From Pegea sp. RAD2-039 (lineage: Eukaryota > Chordata > Thaliacea > Salpida > Salpidae), in contig JAQGEQ010000291.1 of the NCBI GenBank assembly GCA_034620365.1, positions 248,001-312,000 on the forward strand: a stretch of 64,000 nt of DNA, written 5' to 3'. The translations under genes and the position numbers were made by a program. Shown one piece after another: positions 11,066 to 22,498 of the stretch. The notes beneath the pieces are model-generated. The model did no database searches, was not told the DNA's origin, and saw only the letters and a program-made list of their open reading frames with translations. The stretch's first letter is position 1, and each line of letters opens with the position of its first letter.

Positions 11066-12310
11066 TTGAATCACTCGTGTACAACATAGAGAAGTCATCT
11101 TCACTTTTCATCCTGTTTCATTCTACATCACATTTGACGGTGGCGTTATTCATGACGTCATGACACCATTTGGCCGTTTCAGCATTCTATTCATTCTATC
11201 AACACATGCAAAAAATATTTTGAAATGATTTCAAACAAAAATAGTTGTTCTGAAGAATTTTTAGGAGAAAATGAACTTTTTATATTTTCTCAAATATATT
11301 TTTGAAAGAAGCAGTCGATCAATTACAAGATTCTGTCTTTTAGTCAATTTAAATTACAAATATTTGGAGATAAATAAATAATCACCTTGAAACCATCACA
11401 AGGTCGTTTTGCTAGCTTCAAAAAACTATCTTTGTTGAAGTTATTAGCTGTGATGTGTTTGACTTCGATGTAATGATTAACTAAATGATGTTTATCTATG
11501 CAAACTTAGAGAGCTTTGTTCGAGATCTCCTTCAAATTGATTACTTTGCAGCTATTGTAACTTCGATCTAAAACAATGTTTTGTGAAGTGAATTGGTTTT
11601 TAGAGAATTGTCGAGTATTTACTAGAAAATATAAATGATTAACTTTAAAGAATAGATGCTTAGACTAAAAACCTGCAGTCACCAATACGTTCAATTTCAC
11701 ATCTAACATTCTGCTGCGTAAAGATGCAGCAGCAAATCCCCCAAACTAAAACACAAAAAGAGGAAATCATCATAAAATCAAATGATGACTTACAACATTT
11801 GAATGCATGGCACAGGATAACATCGCTACCACTAGTTCTTATATCATAGGCATGTAAATCGCAACTCTTTCTCCTTTTTTCACTCCTACAGATTTGAGAA
11901 CATTCGAAACGTGATCCAGTAGTAACCATCTGCATCGCGATGGCAACCGTCGCCAGGTACATAGTAACCCGGAAAGCGTTGAATGAAGACCTTTTCAAAT
12001 CGCTTTTGGTCCCCATAAACAGTCCTCATGATGCCTGGCCACGGACGCTTGAACACCTGCGCTTTTAATAATTAAGCGTGATGACGTCATCAGTAACGTC
12101 ACTACTCACCAGATAGTCATCACCTTCTCCTTTTATTTCGATGTCTTGTTCATCGAGAACAACCGGTTCGACACCAAGGAATAGAAACGTTGCTGATCCT
12201 GCTTTCATCGGTGTGGATTCAGGCAACGGAATCATCACGTGATTAACATATCGATGTAGAAGTTGTCACGTGATCAATATCAACTGAATGCCGAATTTCA
12301 ATTCAATCAA
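11066..12310 (-). pseudogene. Acetyl-CoA synthetase (ACSS2-like), permuted exon order, copy P3
   Basis: On the minus strand the first pieces are C-terminal-half exons: TPMKAGSATFLFLGVEPVVL (about 12113-12235), then after a short intron [20 protein letters not shown] and [19 protein letters not shown] (about 11910-12060). The sequence then runs directly into the N-terminal region, [20 protein letters not shown] plus PMI, a TAA, ELVVAM, then FGGFAAASLRSRMLD, matching the family's FSNVLRKQG...VAIYMPMIPELVVAM...FAGFSSESLCERILD. Next come the INLKEI exon and WWHDVMNNATVKCDVE, then MLYTSDST, where it stops at the 205-bp repeat. The normal order is therefore broken. The same fusion is present inverted at 50985-52528 (P5). 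The TAA within the MPMI-ELVV stretch is shared by both. Not a working enzyme. Confidence 0.85.
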
Positions 12311-12424
12311 CAGTGCTGTTGGCATGCTTCTGCAAGGTCTGAATGTCGTCTACAGTAAAAGACTGTTAAATTTAATTAAAAAGCATGTGATGAATCAGTT
12401 CGTTTAACTTACTTTACATCTATA

Positions 12425-12767
12425 TCGTATATATGGATTTGATCTTTTTAAAGTTGTTTTTCTTTTAAAACGTCTTGTCTTGACATAAAATCCTTAATTT
12501 CTAAGGAGTTACTTTCGCTAATTCATCAGAAATTGCTGATTCTGTGAAGAAGAAGTCGTGATGAGATATTGATTATCAAATAAACAACTTGTTTATGATA
12601 GATAAAGAAGAATTTTGTCTAATTACTTAATCAAATTTTAATAACTTACAGTAACAAGTGCATCATTGTATCGAATGATTAATGAATCATAAGAAAGACG
12701 ACCATCACCTAACACCAGAATTTTACACTTGTATAAAGCATCAGTTGCCATCATTCTCTCTTGTTCT
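12425..12767 (-). pseudogene. Small GTPase-like (Rab/IFT27-like) two-exon remnant, copy 1
   Basis: Exon 1 (12650-12767) begins after a TTTTACAG acceptor, has the start MMATDALYKCKILVLGDGRL and continues SYDSLIIRYNDALVT to a GTAAGT donor. The pattern KxKILVLGDG....SLIxRYxD is the first strand and P-loop region of Ras-superfamily GTPases, but the GxxxxGK[ST] loop reads GDGRLSYDS, lacking the invariant lysine. Exon 2 (about 12425-12550) contains LEIKDFMSRQDVLKEKQL, a stop, then KDQIHIYDID, which could correspond to the switch I to WDTAG strand; that frame does not join exon 1 cleanly. It lies just upstream of ACSS copy P3 on the same strand. The inverted twin is at 50542-50892. Confidence 0.4.
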
Positions 12768-13080
12768 CTGTAAAATTAAAAACGATAATGAAGTATAAAA
12801 GTTATAACATAGAAGGTCACTTTAAATCGTATGAAAGAATTTATGAAGATTTGTGTATGAAGAAAATATTTTTTTTTTCTAAAGAACAATTTAACAGTAT
12901 AGCAAAGAAGTGTTTGTTGTTTCCAATCTTGGTGACAAAGCAAATAAAACATTTTATAACTTAAAGTTGGATTAATGATTTAGTTTATTATATGGGTAAC
13001 CAGAATTTACAAATCAGATAGTTTCAAGCAATAAAAAACTGGCTAAAGAAGAAATTACTGATAAATAATCACCATCAAAG

Positions 13081-14589
13081 CTAATCAAAAAACCTGTGCA
13101 CTCTGCATTGTACATTCGGGTCATGGAAGAACATCAGCTACAATCATTTGTGAAGTGAATAGAACCACCAGGATCTGACGAAAAAAATTGTGATCAGAAT
13201 GCAATCTTGTGCAGTTTAGGGCATCCAACAATAGATTGTGATTGGATGCCTCTAATAAAATAGGTAGTACAGTCAAAATCAGTTTTAGTAATTCAAACAT
13301 ATGAATATAATTCAGTTTGCAGTGAATTCAAACTTTTAATAAGTGAAAAACTAATTTTTTGTTGTTAGTTCTAATTGTTTGATTGACTTTGAAAGTATCA
13401 TAGAAATAACTATTTACTTTTCTTATTGAATAGATGGCTGCATATGACAAATCATAAGGCTCCTCTGACAAAATTATAATAGTAAGAGCTAAGAGATGAT
13501 GAAAAACTACTTAGTGTATACACAGTTTAACTTAAATTATATAATAAAAAAGAGTACTATAAAAAAATAAGTCAGTATTAGTTTTGAATTAACAATACAA
13601 AATATGTAGAGAAAATGAAGAAACTATCAGTACTATATATCAGCTGTGCTTATTATGAGTTAATTATAAAACTAAAAAATTCTTCTAAGCTTCTAAGCTA
13701 TCTAAACCCATTTAAGTATATCAAATTATAAATCAAATCTGAATAAATAAGAATTATCTAACAACTAAACATACCTGTAATACACCATCAATACAGCAAT
13801 ACAGCAACTTTTGAATTAAGAAAGCTGAAAAAACAAAATACCTAATAAAAATATTTACCTAATCAATAAAAAGCTCATGAAAAAACAGAACTTTATAATA
13901 ATGAATTATGCTACTAAACCATTTAATTGGTTGAACTTGGAATTTATAAATTTAATACTAAGGTATAGAAGCTTATATAAAAACAGATTAATCATGATAA
14001 TGTTAATTGGATAATCAAATTATAGTATTAATTTCAAATGGATTGAAGTTCAACAACTAAAACATAGAATATTTTCTACTGAGAAGGCATGATAAACATT
14101 ATTTATTACTCTGTTAATAACTACATTGTAAACATGAGTAGGTGAAAATGGTGCTTTATTTTCTAACAACTAAAAGATAATAAGACTTATTTAATATTGG
14201 TTTTGAAATATAAATAAATTAATCAAACAGTTGACAAAGTTTTGAAAGTTAAATTTATATAATGTCAAATCAAAAAAACTTTAATTTATTAAAGTCTGAA
14301 GCGAATATTTTTACATTGTAAAAAAACGGGAGAGACATTTTATATTTGCTGTACAATGACTTGTTCAACCTTTTCACCATTAAATTGATTTAAACCAGAT
14401 GATTTTATTGTTTCTCCGTAAGGTTTGTAAAAAGATGAAAGCTTAAAGTTTGTATATTAGCTTTTATATCGACATCACTACAATCTTTGCAGTCACCATC
14501 AGGTCAAAAATTTAAAAGTTTTATTGAAAGCCCGTTTCGTTCTCTATTAATTGTAATCTCTTGTGCTGATAAGAGATTTTGTTAAATCT
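13081..14589. other. Sequence not shared with X', no gene seen
   Basis: This stretch interrupts the inverted copy of X' (its place in X' is taken by unrelated DNA at 49640-50235). It contains the right copy of the 205-bp direct repeat (13323-13530). Otherwise it is A+T-rich with no supported coding region, only a weakly coding-like patch around 13100-13260 that I could not assign. Confidence 0.5.
13323..13530. repeat. ~205-bp direct repeat, right copy
   Basis: Direct partner of 10865-11065. After the shared GTGTATACACAGTT the right copy continues into TAACTTAAATT, whereas the left copy continues into ACSS exon sequence, so the repeat edge marks a rearrangement junction. Confidence 0.8.
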
Positions 14590-14876
14590 TAATGATGTTG
14601 GAAAATGTAGTGACACAAAACAACTTCCAGTTGATCATCCTCTAAAACTTGGATAAATATTTAAAATTCTGATTCAACCTGATGAAGAGTAGAAAGTCGA
14701 GAATCTTTAAGTTATCTTTTTATTAACTAATCCTTGTAATAAATCAAAAGTAATTAAACTTTTGTTTAAATATAGATATAATATTGATAAACCAATTTTT
14801 AGAAATCAATCTAAAGTGAACGCTTGAATACGGTTTCTGTTAATTGTTTTGGTTTCATTTATTTATTCTAATTGTT

Positions 14877-16389
14877 CTAGAATTCAGAAATTTTATAAAT
14901 TAGGTTTCTGACTTTTTTCTTTAATAGTTATAATTAATAGTTATAATAGTTGTAACTGTTTATGAAGATCAAGTTGCCCTTTTGTTTGTTTCAAGTTTTT
15001 AAGAAGTTCTGAAGTTTTTAATCACGCAAGAAGAATACATTTTGTTTCAAGATTAAAAAATGATTTAGATGTTTACCGCAATTGTTCTTTAAACTTAAGT
15101 CTTTTAACAAATTTTATCAGACGAACCTTTTTAAACTTGCTAAGTTCTAATAATTGTATAGATTTGTTTTACTTTTATACATGTACATATAAGTTAGTAT
15201 ATTAAAATATTAAATGAGTTTGATAATAGTATTAATTACTTTTCAATAAATAAGTCTATACATTTGCTAATTAATAATATTTTTCATTCTATTTCAAAGC
15301 AATGTCATTCAGTAGCAGATTGTGTTGTGGGTAACGTGTATTGTGGTTATACTTGCCGTTGTTATTTGTCGTCTTCTTACAAATTTGAATAAAGCTCTAA
15401 AGTATTAAAACAAGATTGTTCATCAGCTTCTTGTAATAAATTAAATAAATTTAACGCATGACCTGGCTCAGTACGTCGGATTACCGACAGCAACTTAATT
15501 TTAATAAACCATTTTTGACCTTGAATGATATGTTTATCTCGATATTAAAGAAATGTTTCACTTTAATACAAGTTTCAAAAAGTTTTTGTTTTATGTTTTG
15601 TTTATCTTTCAAACTTGTTATTAAAAAACAAATTATATTTAGTTTTATTGCAAAAAAATATTTTATTCTTGCTTCTACTAGGATAATTTTATTTTTTCAT
15701 AAAATATTTGATATCAATTTTAGTTTTACAAACCTTTAGTTTCCTAGATTTTGTTGAGCTGAATATTTACAAATTTTGTTATTTTTTCCCTAAATTTTAT
15801 TTTTACTCATATATAAATCTCATTTTATATTTAATGCTAAATTTATTTTTGATTCGTCTTCTTAATAATAGTTGTAATTCTTATACACAAGAATGAAATT
15901 ACCTTGGTATAAGTTTTAAGTTTTTTTTATTTAAATAAACAATATGTTTAATTTTTTGTTTTAAGGATAACTTTAACTTTTCTATGAATGTTTTTGACAT
16001 AATGAAAAGTCTGTTGAATTTGGAACTTCGAAAACTATATCTTCATAAGTAAGTGAATTTACATGTATTGAATTATTAGTGTTTATTTTTATTTTTCATT
16101 TCTTAAAATATATTTTAATTATTTATTCAACCCCTGGCTAAGAGTGACATGTATAACAGCTGTCATATGTGGCAAAAACTAAATTTCATAATCAAATATA
16201 TAACAAATTGTTGTATTAATTGTATTATCACAACTTAAGATAATACTGAAGGAATACAAACAGATAAGTACAAGAAATACATAGATTATTAATCAAAAAT
16301 CTTATATAACAAAACAAAAGAAGGGAACAAGGAGTTGGTAGTGTTACATATCATTTGTAATAGAAACTAATTAAATTATATCTTTTTAG
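14877..16389. repeat. Inverted copy of the right half of block X
   Basis: Reverse complement of about 4180-5695 and of 47270-48775. The edge at 14877 (TTCTAG|AATTCAGAAA) joins directly to sequence that in X' lies about 570 bp further on (49346-49640 inverted at 14590-14877). So this copy either lost, or never had, the 48776-49345 segment. The three-copy ORF lies here as 15458-15739 on the plus strand. Confidence 0.88.
15458..15739 (+). other. ORF conserved in three copies, inverted copy
   Basis: Counterpart of 4831-5112 and 47906-48187: 93 codons, no stop, with a few changes in the second half (for example C to Y and S to F near residue 70). See the first copy for why it is not called a gene. 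Confidence 0.2.
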
Positions 16390-18300
16390 CATAGATTTCT
16401 AAGATGTATAGTTATCATACGTTTTAACCTGTATAGCTGATATTAGTAAAACTTCAAATTAACAAACGTTTAGTTCTTATTTTTAATCTAAATATATATT
16501 AGATTTATTAATTTCTGGATACCTGAGTTTGCCTTGATTTCAAAACTGAACTTATTTGAGAAATTTATAAAAAAATAAAGAAAACTAACCAATAGGATTT
16601 ACAGAATGCATCTTCTAAGACTTTTTCCTGGTTAAATAGAAACGTTTTGGGATAGTTTTAGATTCATTTTAATTTACATCAGTCAGCAAACTAGTTGACT
16701 CATTTTTTACCATATTTTTAAGAGAATTAACCGAATTGATTTCTATAGAAAACAAAAGAAAAAATCCAATTCATATGATTCAAATAATTCAGATGATTGA
16801 GATCCAATGAATTGTAAAAAGAATACTATGAACATAAGAAGGTCAAAGTTGATTACCAATCTCTCATAACTTGACTCCATTTCAAGATGTTTAAGGACCT
16901 CTGGCTAATCTAATGTTTTCATCCCAAGATTGTAAGTGTGTCTTCTATCATATAAGAAAGCTTCTTATTTGTATTTCTGCAGGAGTGTGTAGCTGCAAAA
17001 ATATTTGAGAAGATCAATTTTGTTCTAAATCTACCTAAGTAAATCTCTGAAATGATTCAGGTTTGGATCCCATTTGTAATTCTAAAGTGTTTAATAATTT
17101 GTGTATTGACTTAATTACCCAAAGATCCATGTAATTCTGTTTGATAATGTTGTATTCAATTCTTGTTGATTTTTTTCATTTTTATAAAAAGTTTTTTTTC
17201 AAATTATGTTTTCTTATTATGATCAAAATTGAAATAACGTTTTTTGAATTTATTTTATATTTCAAATTACCAAATTTTGATTTTAATATATTTATTTTGT
17301 TTATTGTTAATAAAAATTATTTTCATAAATAAGGTCAACAATACTTATATTAAAATTTTTTTTGCAGTAATCCGAATAATTTTAATTAAAAAAAAATTAG
17401 ATTTAATATTCTAACAAAAATAATAACTTTTAAAAAATTACTTTGGAGTTACAGTTTGTTTACAAAAGCTTTGTAGCGCCAGCTAGCAGTTATAATAAAA
17501 AAAGTTAACCATTTTGTAATTATATTTATATTTTCAACTAAATTAACTTTTAAAAATAATTTTTTAATATTAGTTCAATTAATTATTTTGATTATATTTT
17601 TAAATATTGAAAAACTTTATAAATAAAAATTTTCATAAAAATTGTGATTTAAAAAGTTTTAAATTCATTTCATCAATTTTTTTAAAAATTAAAATAAATT
17701 CATCATTTAGATGTATTCTATAATTTTCAAATAACATGATTTTTGTTAGGATGAAGATTAAGGAAGTCAACTAGAACTCTATGATGACATCATCTGACGA
17801 GAAGATTTTTGGAAGTGCTGAGGACCAGAAGAGTTAAATCCATTTTCTGAACATGAAAAATTTGGTACAATTAAATTTAAACAATTTTATTCTCTAGATC
17901 AACTTGTTTGTAGGCTTTAATAAGCTTTGTAATCAGCTCAATTTCAATGTTTTCAAATAATTTATCATGACAGAAATTATATCTTTTAAATTATAATATA
18001 ATTTTATATAATATATACTATATGTTATATTTATCATTTAAATAAAATTATTAACTTGATGTGATTATGAAATATTCAAAATATTTATTAGCTCTTATGT
18101 TTGATGGTATTCAGTATCTAATTGAATTATAAAACTTATTTAAGTTTTTAACTTATTTAGTTTTGTTTTCAAAATAATCTTTACTTGGTTGTTTACAAAC
18201 ACTTAGTTACATTCTGTTGTCATTTAGTGGTCGAAATTAAATGATTTAACATTTTCTTATTATTTAAAATTGATTTAATTGTCATGAATTTTAACAAATT
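16390..18300. other. A+T-rich intergenic sequence
   Basis: No supported gene, RNA or known repeat. Long runs of A and T give spurious frames such as the F-rich one at 17141-17332. A short patch near 17745-17860 is more balanced in composition (it contains EELNPFS in one frame), but no exon structure could be defined. Confidence 0.5.
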
Positions 18301-18317
18301 TTTGTTCTATTTAATAG

Positions 18318-18980
18318 AAAATTGAAAGAAAAAATGCGAGAAAAGAAATCAAAAGTGGTTGAAACACTTTCAGCTACATAAACAGGAGATTTGAAAATAG
18401 GATTTTGGTGATATCACTTCAACATTTCCTGATCTTGAAAAAGTAATTGACATTATGGATTAGTGAGTGATGTTTATTATGGTTTTTTAGCAAAATATTT
18501 GGACAGATTTTATAAGAGTTCAAGTGTCAAGTAGGGACCTAAAAAGTTCTAGAATGCTGAATGTTTAGTACTTGTTAAAGATTAAAGTTTTGTAAACTTT
18601 TTTAAAATCATAAAAAGTTTCTGTTAATTTTCCTGGCATATGTTAAATAACAATAATTAATTATTTTAATTTAAATTTATAAGTTAAATTTATCTCTCAT
18701 GTTAATAATTAGATTTTAGACAAAACAATTTCACTTAGATGCTAGATAAAATATTTGTATTTATCATTCAAGTAAATTTGTTTCAATTCTTACAGAAGTT
18801 ATCAATAGTCGAATCAATAGCCGAATTGCCAAATTTCAAATTTGATTCCAATGCGCAGGTGAGATCTGATATCTTGTAGCTCATTTGATGTTGTTATCAT
18901 CAGCTACTTTCTTATATCTTTCTTTAGTTGAATCATGGACATTTGTGTCATCCAAGATTGTGACCAAGACAGTCATTCGT
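18318..18980 (+). other. Cluster of exon-like pieces, possible Sec63-domain relic
   Basis: Three short plus-strand pieces with acceptor-like and donor-like ends. About 18318-18375 has KLKEKMREKKSKVVETLSAT, and nearby is FGDITSTFPDLEKVIDIMD. 18797-18860 follows TTCTTACAG and contains SIVESIAELPNFKFDSNAQ before GTGAGA. 18928-18992 contains ESWTFVSSKIVTKTVIRVQK before GTGACC. The last two together faintly recall the Sec63 (Brl) domain pattern, where a strand near 'P.v.f' precedes 'l..ivtvtv.l.r'. This is a weak by-eye resemblance; the pieces may equally be unrelated. Confidence 0.2.
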
Positions 18981-18999
18981 GTCCAGAAGTAAAGGTGAC

Positions 19000-20100
19000 C
19001 TTATAAACCTTATTTCTTTTCATTCCAACTTGTGATTTTGTATTGTCTTTCATAGTGATATTGAAAATGAAAGTAGATGAATTATTGTAATTGTTTTGAA
19101 ACAATTCTGGTAAACTTGGTGTGCTTTTAAACACTGTCAACCACTGTCATCGCCATTGGCTTACCAGGCTTCAAATCAATTCCCATCGCAATTTGCCAAA
19201 TCAAATAACCATGGCAATTGGCAACCATCTTTAATCTTATCAAAGATCTCATGATCAACTGTCCACCTCAAGGGATTGAGGCTATATAATGGTAAAGTCC
19301 ATCATCTGCTGACCATTATCAGGTGACTTTTTATCTATTTCAGCGACTACAGCTGGTCGGGGATTTAAAGTTCCGCTTTAGTGATTTCGTCACTGCGCTA
19401 CACGATTGCTTTTGGTGGTACAAAATCAAAGTTAAAGTGCTACGAGGGTATCGTGTGGTCATCTTGAAATATTTAACTGAGTTAACCTCACCTACTAATC
19501 TTCTTCGTTTAAGTCAGTATAAAATAGCACTTCTGTGTAGCTTTGATAATAGAAAAACAAAGGATTGGTCCAATTGACTAATTGACGTATTGCCATTTGT
19601 ATCAGGATCACAGGGTGAAGCAAGGGATTGTAATTTCTTGGTTTTTCTTTCTTTATATTCTTCTCTATCCAATCACATCGTCTAAGCTCAATACCAATAA
19701 ATTGTCGGTAACAATTTTGTCAAACACTGTATGTTTAAAAGTCAATTATAGGCAAATATTTTCAATTACTTTCCCATTTGATTACTGATTGTTCTAGACT
19801 TGCTTAGACGTGATGAGCAGATATTATTATTGATTCAACTTCGTTTTCTTTCTTTGCTTCCTCATTTCTTCTGATGAGTTGTGTCTCTCCTCAACACTAA
19901 TTTCGAAGGTCGAATCAGTTAATCCAAGCTAGAATATACTTTGCCACCTACGCATGTCATTTATCAGTAAATCGGACTAAATACTGAGGATATCAGTTGA
20001 TTAGCTGATTACTCTTAGATTTGTCAACCATATTAATGATTAAGACGCAACACTTCGATCCATTCAGGTGAGTAAATTGCTATTAAATCACTTGTAACAA
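19000..20100. other. Intergenic, possible LINE 5' part, no gene called
   Basis: Less A+T-rich than its surroundings. It holds a TATATAATGG box-like string at about 19282 and open frames at 19323-19577 and 19582-19788 that match nothing I recognise. The position just upstream of the LINE RT suggests it might be LINE 5' sequence, but no endonuclease motif could be found. Confidence 0.3.
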
Positions 20101-22250
20101 ATCTGCTACAGGGTGGTGCTAAAGAGTTGATAATACTCGAAAAGCTGCAACGACGACAACGAGATTGAAAAAGAGACCACAGAAGTTCGTCTTCAAAGAG
20201 GATTAAAATCTCAAAACTGGGTGGAGCATTAAGTTGGCATACAATGATCAGTCTTATAGTGAATCAAACCACGATGTCAATATGAATTTTGCACAGCGGC
20301 GTCAGTAGCACATTTTCCGTCGATCGATTAATCAAACGCGTCTCATTTGTCAAATAAAACTCTATTTTCTTTAATTTGTAAATTTTTTCATGAAGTTGCA
20401 TCATTAAATAAAGGTAGCTGATGAAGATATAAATATAAATATGTCTGGTGATGTAGGAGAGCATGAGTAGATTTTCCTGCACAGGTGAAGCGATCGTACC
20501 TTGCATGATCTTCATTATGCTTCTATTAGCAAGGTATTAGAACTGATCTAATGAAAGTTCAAGGGATAAAACATTTAGCCGTAGAAAGCTAAATTTTACT
20601 TCAAACATAAATTCTATGAAATTATCTTGCTGATAGAAATTGTATTAAATATTCTCATATAAAGTTTAACTCAAGGTGTATTACTAGTTAAACTTCAAAC
20701 TTATACTTTGATACTTTTGTTAAAAGCTTTTCTAAGTATATCCAACACCCCAGATCAGATCCCAGATTTATTTTTAAGAGAAAATACTTCATCCTTATCA
20801 CTACCTTTATCGCTTTTCTTTAACATGACTCTAATGCGAGAAAGAGTTCCACAAATTTGGAAGAAAGCTATTATTACTCCAACTCATGATAAGGGTCCCA
20901 GAAAGAAACAATGCACTTAACTTCAGACCAGTTTTGCTGACTTCAGTTATCTGCAGAACTCAAGAACGTATCATTCACAATCATATGACCAGTCATTTGA
21001 TGGAGCACCATCTAACATCTGATGTCCAACATGGCTTTGTGAAACGGAGATCTTCCCTTACTCAACATCTCACTTTTCTCAATGAGCTTACAGCCCATTT
21101 TGAAAGTAAAACTCCCTGTGACATCAGATATCTCGATTTTGCTACAGTGTTTGATTCTGTCCCACACACTAAGCTCGTTACTGTATTGAAAAAATTAAAA
21201 ATCAACAGCTTTATCTTTCAGTAGATTGAAGCTTACCTATCGTGTAGATTACCGAACCCAACAAACTCGTGTAGAAAAATCTTTATCTACTTCTAGTCAA
21301 ATCACTAATGGTGATTCCTCAAGGTTCTGTTTTGGGTCCCCTTTTCTTTTAGTTTTCATCAAAAACCTGATCAGAAGATTAGTAGCAGTAGATGATGTCA
21401 GAGTTTTTATGTATGCAAATGATATCAACCTATTATCTTGTAATCCTTCAAAATTTCAAACTGCAGTGTACACTGTAGAAGACTGGTCTGCGAATTGGCA
21501 GCTCAGAATCCAGCTGACAAAGTCTGTACTTATAACGTCTTCTTGAAAACCAGCTGTAAACTGCTTCAACCAATACTCCATCAATAGATTTATTATTCAA
21601 CGAGTATCTTCGGTCCTAGACCTTGGCATTACTTTATCATCTAACTTTAAATGGCGCAATGTTGGGCTGCAGAAATTTTAGATAATCAATCAACCTTTTC
21701 TTCCTGATTATAGAGACCTTCTAAGAACCCATGCTATTTTATCAATCTTTTCAAATTGTGCGTACATCCAAATTCTTGAATACAATGTTAGTGCATGGAT
21801 GCCATATCAAGTTAGTGATATCAAAAAAATCGAATCTGTTCAGGCCATATTTACAAGATTAGTTTGTAGAAAACTTAATATTGAATATGATAGTTACAAA
21901 CTTCGTCTCGGTCTCTTTAATTTAGATACATTGGAAATCCTATGGATTAAATACGACTTAATTCTTATTTTTAAGATTATCCACAATTTAATTGACATTC
22001 AGTTTGATGATTTCTTTTCCATTAGTCCTTTCCTCAAGTTATATCAACTTAGACGACACCAATTACACCTTAATAAGCTTATATCACCTAGTACATTGGT
22101 CAGAGCAAATTGTCTCATACCGTACAATTAATTCATGGAACCAGCTGCCATCAGATATTGCCACGTTGAACTAAAGCAAAGCTATTTTAAACTGTTTTTA
22201 ATTAAAACGTCAAAGTTTTAAATTTGGAAGGTTATCAATCTGTTATGAAT
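20100..22250 (+). mobile_element. Non-LTR retrotransposon (CR1/L2/Jockey-type LINE), degenerate RT
   Basis: The reverse transcriptase core is recognisable across several frames. NTPDQIPDLFL and PQIWKKAIITPTHDKG (20740-20905) match the thumb-proximal 'GPDGIP' and 'WK.a.v.PifKkG' blocks. NFRPVLLTSV, QHGFVKRRSS and YLDFATVFDSVPH (20920-21180) are RT blocks 1-3, including the first catalytic Asp. FGSPFLLVF replaces the usual QGSVLGPLLF. MYANDINLL (about 21410) is the YADD box with one Asp changed to Asn. A C-terminal part with SAWMPYQVSDIKKIESVQ and NSWNQLPSDI (21790-22170) is typical of the end of these ORF2 proteins. At least three frame changes and a stop separate the blocks, and YAND would be inactive, so this is a dead copy. 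The 5' limit is uncertain: a basic, RRQR-containing patch near 20140 may be the linker before the RT. No poly-A or clear target-site duplication was found. Confidence 0.88.
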
Positions 22251-22498
22251 TTCTTATAAAACCATAATAAATGTTGCATTCTACAAAAATACCCTTACTT
22301 CATTAATAGTAATAATTGACAGTTATGTATCCGTAACTTTTATTAAATTTCTTTGATATTAAATACGCATAAATAAGCAGTCATTCATCAAAATTGCTAA
22401 TTGGAAAATGAATATGTCACATAGTCACATTTATTATCAGAAAAACAATGTCATCTTTCAAGCTTTCTGCGCAAGTAACGACAAATTGTAAATACTTA

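Noticed and set aside
13090-13260. Coding-like patch with AILCSLGHPTIDCDWMPLIK, vaguely like adenosylhomocysteinase
   Set aside because: The similarity is limited to a few residues and the surrounding frame has stops and no exon ends.
17141-17332. 63-codon F/I/K-rich ORF
   Set aside because: Low-complexity A+T-rich translation with no support.
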